Shown: positions 58,059 through 64,000 of the stretch, one piece after another
Layout of the letters: each line of letters opens with the position of its first letter
Numbering within the stretch: position 1 is the stretch's first letter
Source of the DNA: Labrys miyagiensis
Lineage (GTDB): Bacteria; Pseudomonadota; Alphaproteobacteria; Rhizobiales; Labraceae
Reading direction: 5' to 3'
Length of the DNA: 64,000 nt
NCBI RefSeq assembly: GCF_030160835.1
Contig: NZ_BSPC01000054.1
Span: 124,001 to 188,000, forward strand
Made by a program: the position numbers and the translations under genes
The notes under the pieces: generated by a model
What the model saw: only the letters and a program-made list of their open reading frames with translations
The model's database searches: none
What the model was told of the DNA's origin: nothing

Positions 58059-59696
58059 ATGAATAATATAACCATAAAGAACCGCATTCTGCTAAGCTTT
58101 GCAATAATTCTAGTGATTCTTTCCATCATGGCTATCGCCATCTATTATTGGCTTCAGCAGATTGAAAACGAAGCCAACACCTTGGAATCCAGCACGGTGC
58201 CGGCGCTCTATTACAGCGCTCAACTACAATCCTCTTGGGCACAGGCCTTTGGCCGCGTTGAGGAATTCGCGCTGCAGGATACCCCGGCGGATCGGGCGCG
58301 CGTCGCTAATCAGATTAAGACCAACCAAGAGAATCTGCGTCAGCTGATATCAAAGTACAAGACCACAATAGACACTGAACAGGATCAAAAGAACTACGAC
58401 ACCGTGGCGAATATCGCTAACCAGTTGTTTCCGGCAGAAGACGCGGTTCTACAGCGCGGGCTCACCACCAGTGCGTCAGGCGTCGTAACGGATGTCCAAG
58501 CGGATATTCGAGACCACCTGAAAGAACCTTATGCCGATATCGGAACAGCCCTCGGTGCGATGTTCAATTACAACAGAGGCGAATCCGACAATTCAAGCCG
58601 GCGTATCGTGGATGCGGTCTACGTGGCCCTCTATGGCTTGGCTATCGGCTTTGCTGCCGCGCTTGTCCTTTCCCTGTTGTGCGGATATCTTCTCTTCCGG
58701 GCCGTGATGTCCCCACTCGGCCGATTGCTTGGAACCGTCGACACCCTGCGTCAAGGCGATTTCAGCGAGCGCCTTGATCTCGGCCGGCAGGACGAATTCA
58801 GCACGCTGGGCGCCGGCTTCAATTCCATGGCCGACGACCTCACCAATCTCATCGGCCAGGTGCAGAAGTCCAGCATCCAGGTCAACACATCGATCACCGA
58901 AGTCGCCGCGACATCGAAGGAGCAGCAGGCGACCGCCCACGAGATCGCCGCGACGACAACGGAAATCGGCGCGACGGCCAAGGAGATCTCGGCGACTTCG
59001 AACGAACTCGCGCGCTCCATGCAGGAGTTGTCGGCCGTCGCCGAGCAGACGGCGACGCTGGCCGGAGGCGGGCAGGCAGGCCTGTCGCGCATGGAGGCGA
59101 CCATGCGGCATGTGGTGGACGCTGCGGCCGCCATCAACGCCAAGCTTGCCGTCCTCAGTGAAAAGGCCGGCAACATCAACCAGATGGTCACCACCATCAC
59201 GAAGGTGGCCGACCAGACCAACCTCCTGTCGCTCAACGCGGCGATCGAGGCTGAAAAGGCCGGGCAGTACGGACGCGGCTTTGCGGTCGTCGCCACCGAA
59301 ATTCGCCGTCTCGCCGACCAGACCGCGGGCTCGACCTACGACATCGAGCAGATGGTGAAGGATATCCAGTCTGCCGTTGCCGCCGGTGTCATGGGCATGG
59401 ACAAGTTTTCGGAAGAAGTCCGCCGCGGCATGTCCGAGGTTCAGGAGGTCGGAGGCCGGCTGTCCGAAATCATCGACCAGGTCCAAGGGCTGGTTCCGCG
59501 GTTCGAGGTGGCCAATGAGGGTATGCAAGCCCAGGCGGCCGGTGCCGTCCAGATCAGCGAAGCTCTGGTGCAATTGAGCGAGGCAGCCCAACAAACCGTC
59601 GAGTCCCTCCAGCAATCGACCATCGCGATCGATGAATTGAACCAGGTCTCAAGCGGGCTGCGCACAAGTATTTCCCGGTTCAAGCTGAGGGCATGA
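58059..59696 (+). CDS. wspA: Methyl-accepting chemotaxis protein (WspA-like)
   Basis: A 545-aa membrane receptor. TM1 (LLSFAIILVILSIMAIAIYY) is at residues 10-31, a four-helix-bundle-type periplasmic domain at about 32-185, TM2 (LYGLAIGFAAALVLSLLCGY) follows, then a HAMP domain (VMSPLGRLLGTVDTLRQGDF) and the long signalling coiled coil. The hairpin tip is DQTNLLSLNAAIEAEKAGQY followed by GRGFAVVATEIRRLADQT. There is no C-terminal CheR-tethering pentapeptide. It is the first gene of a tight operon whose order matches wspABCDE, which controls c-di-GMP output in Pseudomonas rather than swimming. Confidence 0.87.
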   Translation: MNNITIKNRILLSFAIILVILSIMAIAIYYWLQQIENEANTLESSTVPALYYSAQLQSSWAQAFGRVEEFALQDTPADRARVANQIKTNQENLRQLISKYKTTIDTEQDQKNYDTVANIANQLFPAEDAVLQRGLTTSASGVVTDVQADIRDHLKEPYADIGTALGAMFNYNRGESDNSSRRIVDAVYVALYGLAIGFAAALVLSLLCGYLLFRAVMSPLGRLLGTVDTLRQGDFSERLDLGRQDEFSTLGAGFNSMADDLTNLIGQVQKSSIQVNTSITEVAATSKEQQATAHEIAATTTEIGATAKEISATSNELARSMQELSAVAEQTATLAGGGQAGLSRMEATMRHVVDAAAAINAKLAVLSEKAGNINQMVTTITKVADQTNLLSLNAAIEAEKAGQYGRGFAVVATEIRRLADQTAGSTYDIEQMVKDIQSAVAAGVMGMDKFSEEVRRGMSEVQEVGGRLSEIIDQVQGLVPRFEVANEGMQAQAAGAVQISEALVQLSEAAQQTVESLQQSTIAIDELNQVSSGLRTSISRFKLRA

Positions 59697-59730
59697 CCGG
59701 GTATCGCCACCGACAGGCCGGGGTTGAACG

Positions 59731-60195
59731 ATGCTCTTCCTGATGTTCCATCTGAACAAGGACCGCTATGTCCTCGATGTCGGACAGATCGAGGAAGTGC
59801 TGCCCTGTATTGCCGCCAAGGCCATTCCAGGCACGCCGCACGGTGTCGCCGGTGCGATCAACTATCATGGCCGGCCCGTGCCGTTAATCGACCTCAGCCT
59901 CCTGGCGCTCGGCCGTCCATCCGCGGAGGTGATGAGCACGCGCACCATCCTGGTCCGCTACCCATCTGCGCAGGGCGAGCCGCGCCTGCTCGGGCTGCTT
60001 GCCGAGCGCGCGACTGAAATTCTCAGCCGCAATCTCGATGATTTCGGCCCCTCCGGTATCGATGCCGGGACGCCGGCCTATCTTGGCCCCGTCCTGGCAG
60101 ACGAGCAGGGCCTCATACAACTGGTGCAGGTGGATGGTCTCCTACCGGCGGAGATTCGCGACGCACTGTTTCAGCAGATCGAAGCGGTGGCGTGA
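59731..60195 (+). CDS. wspB: CheW-domain adaptor (WspB-like)
   Basis: A 154-aa CheW-like scaffold linking the receptor to the kinase. It has MFHLNKDRYVLDVGQIEEVL, GVAGAINYHGRPVPLIDL, and a C-terminal LGPVLADEQGLIQLVQVDGL. The stop shares a base with the next start (TGATG). Confidence 0.87.
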   Translation: MLFLMFHLNKDRYVLDVGQIEEVLPCIAAKAIPGTPHGVAGAINYHGRPVPLIDLSLLALGRPSAEVMSTRTILVRYPSAQGEPRLLGLLAERATEILSRNLDDFGPSGIDAGTPAYLGPVLADEQGLIQLVQVDGLLPAEIRDALFQQIEAVA

Positions 60196-61472
60196 TGTCG
60201 GACGCCGTCGAGCTGTTCCTCAAGGAGGCGATCGGTCTCCATAGCGGCACAATCGGCTCCTCCGTGATCGATCACGCCATCAAACAACGCATGAATGCCT
60301 GTGGGATCACCGATATCCAGATCTATCGGCAGCATCTGGTCACCTCGGATTACGAACGCCAGGAACTGATCAACGCCGTCGTCGTTCCCGAAACCTGGTT
60401 CTTCCGCGACCGCGAGGCCTTCGGGGCAGCCGTGCAACACCTTCGAAACACCTCCGACATCAGCCGTCCCAAGCGCATCCTGAGCCTTCCCTGCTCGAGC
60501 GGGGAGGAACCTTTCTCCATGGCGATCTCCTTGTTCGAAGCAGGGTTTGGGGCAGAGGATTTCAGGATCGACGCGGTCGATGTCAGCACCCAGAATCTCG
60601 AAAAGGCCGAGCGAGCCATCTACGGCCGCAATTCCTTTCGCGGCAGCGACCTTGGCTTGTGTGCCAGCTATTTCGACAATGTCGATGTGGGGCTGCAACC
60701 GAACGACAGGGTGCGCGGGCAGGTCGCCTTTACGCGCGCGAACCTGTTCGAATGGGCGCCGGTCCTCGGCGAGCATGGTTACGACGTCATTCTGTGCCGG
60801 AACCTCCTGATCTATTTCGATCGCCAGACGCAGGAGCGGGCCCTTCGCCGGCTGGGAGGCTGGCTCGCGCCCAACGGCTTGCTGCTGGTCGGCCCCGGAG
60901 AATCCGGCATTCCGACGACCTGCGGCTATGCTTCGGTTCGGGCGCCGAGAGCTTTTGCATTTCGCAAAGCCGACCGACCGCAGATGGCTCCTGCAGCCGT
61001 GCTTCCGCTCCAGTCGTCACTGGCGCCGCGACCTGCAGCACCCGCAGGCTCGCCCAAGCCGAAGCCGACGGCCGCTGCAGGCAAAGCTGCGGTGAAGCCC
61101 TTCGGCGTGCCGCGAACCGCCATGCCGGAAAGCGCCGTATCGTCCGCGGACAGGGCAGCAGCCAGCCTTGCCGCGATCGAGCGAGCCGCCAACACGGGCA
61201 GGATGACAGAGGCAAGGCAGGCCGCCGCCGCTCATTTTGCCGACTTTGGACCGTCGGCCGACATCTTTTACCTGATGGGGCTGATCTGCGACGCGAGCGG
61301 CGAGACGAGCGAAGCCATCCAGCATTATCGCAAGGCGCTGTACCTGGCGCCCGATCATGCCGAAACCCTCGCACACCTCGCGCTGCTTCTCCAAAGCCGG
61401 GGCGATATCTCAGCCGCCAAGGCCCTCAACAGCCGCCTCGCCAAACTTGAGCAAAGGAGGAGCGGGTCATGA
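60195..61472 (+). CDS. wspC: CheR-type methyltransferase with TPR domain (WspC-like)
   Basis: A 425-aa receptor methyltransferase. The CheR core covers about 1-275: WFFRDREAF, the SAM-binding LSLPCSSGEEPFSMAISLFE, DAVDVSTQNLEKAERAIYG and DVILCRNLLIYFDRQTQERA. A Pro/Ala-rich linker (about 275-315) leads to TPR-like helices (DIFYLMGLICDASGETSEAI, then YRKALYLAPDHAETLAHLAL). CheR fused to TPR is the WspC architecture. The ATG 60195 was preferred over the GTG just before it. Confidence 0.9.
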   Translation: MSDAVELFLKEAIGLHSGTIGSSVIDHAIKQRMNACGITDIQIYRQHLVTSDYERQELINAVVVPETWFFRDREAFGAAVQHLRNTSDISRPKRILSLPCSSGEEPFSMAISLFEAGFGAEDFRIDAVDVSTQNLEKAERAIYGRNSFRGSDLGLCASYFDNVDVGLQPNDRVRGQVAFTRANLFEWAPVLGEHGYDVILCRNLLIYFDRQTQERALRRLGGWLAPNGLLLVGPGESGIPTTCGYASVRAPRAFAFRKADRPQMAPAAVLPLQSSLAPRPAAPAGSPKPKPTAAAGKAAVKPFGVPRTAMPESAVSSADRAAASLAAIERAANTGRMTEARQAAAAHFADFGPSADIFYLMGLICDASGETSEAIQHYRKALYLAPDHAETLAHLALLLQSRGDISAAKALNSRLAKLEQRRSGS

Positions 61473-62116
61473 CAGCCCCAGCCAAGGCCGAACAGCCAAC
61501 GCCCGGTTCTGCAACCCTGCCGAACGCCCCGGTCGCCGCCCAAACGGCACGAAGCTTGCTCGACCGTCCCCTGCCCGTCGGATATCGCGAAGAGTGGGCA
61601 CAGCATTTCGCGCGCAACGACCGAGGCGCCCGGGGAGAGGACGACGCTTCGGAGAAATCGCGCAGCTTCATGATTTTCCGCATCGGAGAGGAATGGCTGG
61701 CGCTGCCAGCAGCCATCTTTCACGATGTCGTCGAACCCCGTCCGGTGCACTCCCTTCCCCATCGCCGCGATGCCCTCGTGCTCGGCCTTGTCAATGTTCG
61801 CGGTGAACTGCTGGTTTGCGTCTCGCTCGCCCAGCTTCTCCATATCGGGCAATCCGCGCCCCAGGCTCGCTCGACCCGCGTGGACAGACTTCGGCGCATG
61901 GTCGTGATCGGGAGCGAACACCGGCGTATCGTATTTGTCGCCGACGAAGTGCACGGCCTCCAGCGCCGTCATGAAAGTAGCCTCCTGACCATTCCAGCGA
62001 CGGTCAGCAAGTCGGCGTCGGCATTCACCACCGCCATGCTGGCATGGGAGGGTCGGACCGTCGGCTGCCTCGACGAGACCTCGGTGCTGGACATGCTGGA
62101 TCGGAGCCTTGCATGA
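61469..62116 (+). CDS. wspD: CheW-domain adaptor with N-terminal extension (WspD-like)
   Basis: A 215-aa second CheW adaptor. A variable 65-residue N-terminus is followed by the CheW fold (FMIFRIGEEWLALPAAIFHD, RDALVLGLVNVRGELLVCVS) and the ending RTVGCLDETSVLDMLDRSLA. A strong AAAGGAGG lies before ATG 61469. It overlaps both neighbours by four bases (ATGA on each side). Confidence 0.9.
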   Translation: MTAPAKAEQPTPGSATLPNAPVAAQTARSLLDRPLPVGYREEWAQHFARNDRGARGEDDASEKSRSFMIFRIGEEWLALPAAIFHDVVEPRPVHSLPHRRDALVLGLVNVRGELLVCVSLAQLLHIGQSAPQARSTRVDRLRRMVVIGSEHRRIVFVADEVHGLQRRHESSLLTIPATVSKSASAFTTAMLAWEGRTVGCLDETSVLDMLDRSLA

Positions 62117-64000
62117 GCGGGGAGGATTTCAGCCAGTTCTCGATGCTCGACCTGTTTCGAGCCGAACTCGAGACGCAATCCCATGCCCTGACGACCGGCC
62201 TTCTGGCGCTCGAGCGCAATCCGAGCGCGGCCGATCACCTCGAAGCCTGCATGCGCTCCGCGCATTCTCTGAAAGGCGCCGCGCGCATCATCAATTTCAT
62301 GCCCGCGGTCGCGGTGACGCATGCCATGGAGGAATGCTTCGTCGCGGCCCAGCGCGGGCAGATCCGACTGGGACGAGGCCATATCGATATCCTCTTGAAA
62401 GGGGTCGACCTGCTCGCTTCGCTCGCATCGCAGTCGGAACTGGACACCGACGAAGACGCGCCTGAGATCACTGATTTTGTCGATGCCCTGGAGCAGGCCT
62501 CGGCGCCCGCACGGACGGAGGTAGCCACGCCTGTTCTGGCGGCGCAGCCTTCGCGCGCCCTTGCTTCGGCAAGACCGGAGCCGGCACGCCCGGAGCCTGT
62601 CGAAGCCGGCATTCCGGCTTCCGGCAGCGCGGGGCCGGATCGCATCGTCAGGCTGACGGCAGGCAGTCTCAACCGGCTGCTCGGGCTCGCCGGTGAGGCC
62701 TTGATCGAGGCGAGGCGCTTGCGGCCATTCGCCGACAGTCTTGTCCGGCTGAAGCGGCTGCAATCGGATCTCGGCAAGGCATTCGACTCCCTCAACCTCG
62801 GCCTGGAGCAGGCCACAGACAGCGAACAGGCCCTGCCGGCGCTTGCCAATGCGAAGCAAAAGCTCGTGACCATGCAGGAATTCCTGGCAAAGCGTCTCGA
62901 AGAGCTGGATTCGATCGACAGGCGCGTAACCGACCTTGCCAACAGGCTCTACGACGAGACGCTAGCCAGCCGCATGCGGCCCTTCGAGGACGGCGTCAAA
63001 CAATATTCGCGCATGGTCCGCGATCTCGGCATGGCTCTGGGCAAGATGGTTCGACTGGAGATCGTCGGCGGCTCGACCACCATCGACAGCGATATCCTGG
63101 AACAGCTCGATGCACCGCTCGGGCATTTGTTGCGCAATGCCGTGGATCACGGGATCGAGACATTGGTCGAACGCCTGGCAACCGGCAAGCCCGAAGAAGC
63201 CTGCATTCGGCTCGAGGCCCGGCACAGTGCAGGTCGCTTGCAGGTCATCGCCTCCGACGACGGCAGGGGCATCGATCTCTCCGCCCTGCGGGACCGGATT
63301 GTTTCCCGGCAGCTTGCAAGCCGGGAGTCCGTCACCAGCCTCAGTGAAGAGGAGCTTCTGGAATTTCTTTTCCTGCCCGGCTTCTCCCTCAAGGCAGAGG
63401 TGAGCGATATTTCAGGGCGCGGCGTCGGGCTCGACGCGGTCAGGGCCATGGCCAGGCAGGTCGGCGGTTTCGTCAGCCTCACTTCGAAGCTGGGCATCGG
63501 AAGCAGCTTCCAGCTCGAGTTGCCGCTGACGCGGTCGGTGGCGCGCACCCTGCTCGTCGAGATCGACGGGGAGCCCTATGCCTTTCCGCTTGTCGGCATC
63601 GTGCGCGCGCTGAATGTGCCGCGCGAGAGTGTCGAACTGGTCGAGGGCCGTCCCCACTTCCGCTTCGAGGAGCGACAGATCGGCCTGATCACCGCGCATG
63701 AGGTGCTGGAACGCACCGAATGGCAACCGGAGGGAAGCGAGCTTTCCGTCATTCTCATTGGCGAACGCGACGAGATCTATGGCGTGATCGTCGATCGTTT
63801 CGTTGGCGAGCGGGAACTCGTCATACGGCCTCTGGACCCCCGTCTCGCCAAGGTCAGGGATATCAGCGCAGCGGCGCTGATGGATGATGGCTCGCCCGTG
63901 CTTATCATCGATGTCGAGGACCTTCTTCGTTCCATCGAGAAGCTCGCTTCGTCCAGGCAGCTTCGCACGCTCAGCCGGGCTTCGGACGACGCCGCACGCA
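62113..64000 (+). CDS. wspE: CheA-type histidine kinase (WspE-like), 3' truncated by the window edge
   Basis: At least 629 aa, open at the right edge. An HPt domain lies at the N-terminus with the phospho-acceptor His in SAHSLKGAARIINF (about residue 50). A Pro/Ala linker is followed by the dimerisation region and by the ATPase domain (GHLLRNAVDHGIETLVERLA, SDDGRGIDL, GRGVGLDAVRAMARQVGGFV). A CheW-like regulatory domain follows (LLVEIDGEPYAFPLVGIVRA). WspE proteins carry a C-terminal receiver domain that would begin just past the edge. Confidence 0.88.
   Translation, partial: MSGEDFSQFSMLDLFRAELETQSHALTTGLLALERNPSAADHLEACMRSAHSLKGAARIINFMPAVAVTHAMEECFVAAQRGQIRLGRGHIDILLKGVDLLASLASQSELDTDEDAPEITDFVDALEQASAPARTEVATPVLAAQPSRALASARPEPARPEPVEAGIPASGSAGPDRIVRLTAGSLNRLLGLAGEALIEARRLRPFADSLVRLKRLQSDLGKAFDSLNLGLEQATDSEQALPALANAKQKLVTMQEFLAKRLEELDSIDRRVTDLANRLYDETLASRMRPFEDGVKQYSRMVRDLGMALGKMVRLEIVGGSTTIDSDILEQLDAPLGHLLRNAVDHGIETLVERLATGKPEEACIRLEARHSAGRLQVIASDDGRGIDLSALRDRIVSRQLASRESVTSLSEEELLEFLFLPGFSLKAEVSDISGRGVGLDAVRAMARQVGGFVSLTSKLGIGSSFQLELPLTRSVARTLLVEIDGEPYAFPLVGIVRALNVPRESVELVEGRPHFRFEERQIGLITAHEVLERTEWQPEGSELSVILIGERDEIYGVIVDRFVGERELVIRPLDPRLAKVRDISAAALMDDGSPVLIIDVEDLLRSIEKLASSRQLRTLSRASDDAAR

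Overview
The window is about 64 kb of GC-rich alphaproteobacterial chromosome, most likely from a member of the Hyphomicrobiales (Rhizobiales). The signs are an lpiA-acvB pair, PutA with a divergent Lrp-type PutR, an ATP-dependent PckA, a Rhizobiales-type host-attachment protein, and many intergenic palindromes. The genus cannot be fixed from the sequence alone. I saw no rRNA, tRNA, CRISPR array, complete insertion sequence or prophage.

Layout. 0-3 kb: a PfkB sugar kinase, a frameshifted SDR pseudogene, and an orphan 380-aa protein. 3-14.3 kb: cell-envelope genes lpiA-acvB, a HicAB toxin-antitoxin pair, a Tat-exported 5'-nucleotidase-like enzyme, a GNAT/RimK-like ATP-grasp pair, a second AcvB/VirJ paralog, and a DMT exporter divergent from a LysR regulator. 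15-23.5 kb: a GlxA-type regulator, a degenerate SDR, a UbiH-type hydroxylase divergent from TesB, yggT-yggU, an orphan nitrile hydratase alpha subunit followed by a cytosolic PhnD-like protein, and a cell-wall hydrolase lipoprotein. 23.8-32.5 kb: amino-acid catabolism (gabT, putA/putR), a Gfo/Idh/MocA oxidoreductase, small proteins and a BrnA-type antitoxin without a visible toxin. 32.5-37.7 kb: a complete CUT1-type sugar ABC transporter on the minus strand. 38-44.5 kb: a COG4705 membrane protein, small proteins, a cupin, and a SoxR locus facing an SDR plus a divergent QueA-like paralog, followed by another SDR behind a tandem operator. 44.6-54.8 kb: pckA, a GAF histidine kinase with a NarL-type regulator, and a CUT2-type sugar operon (tautomerase, SMP-30 lactonase, binding protein, RbsA-like ATPase, two permeases). 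54.8-58 kb: an AT-richer patch of orphan and broken genes. 58-64 kb: a Wsp-like chemosensory operon (MCP, CheW, CheR-TPR, CheW, CheA) that runs off the right edge.

The most striking features beyond ordinary genes are these. (1) A textbook SoxR promoter (19-bp spacer with the SoxR dyad inside it) drives, on the minus strand, an SDR and a QueA-like enzyme rather than known SoxR targets. (2) A 98-nt two-hairpin repeat occurs four times at exactly the same length, once inside an ABC operon. (3) A family of 75-110 nt hairpins shares the loop word CTTGGAAACG; one copy sits between a binding-protein gene and its permease gene, where a mal-operon-style REP would sit. (4) A nitrile hydratase alpha subunit has no beta subunit beside it. 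(5) A tandem palindromic operator overlaps a promoter upstream of an SDR. All functional assignments come from reading motifs and overall resemblance; no database search was run.
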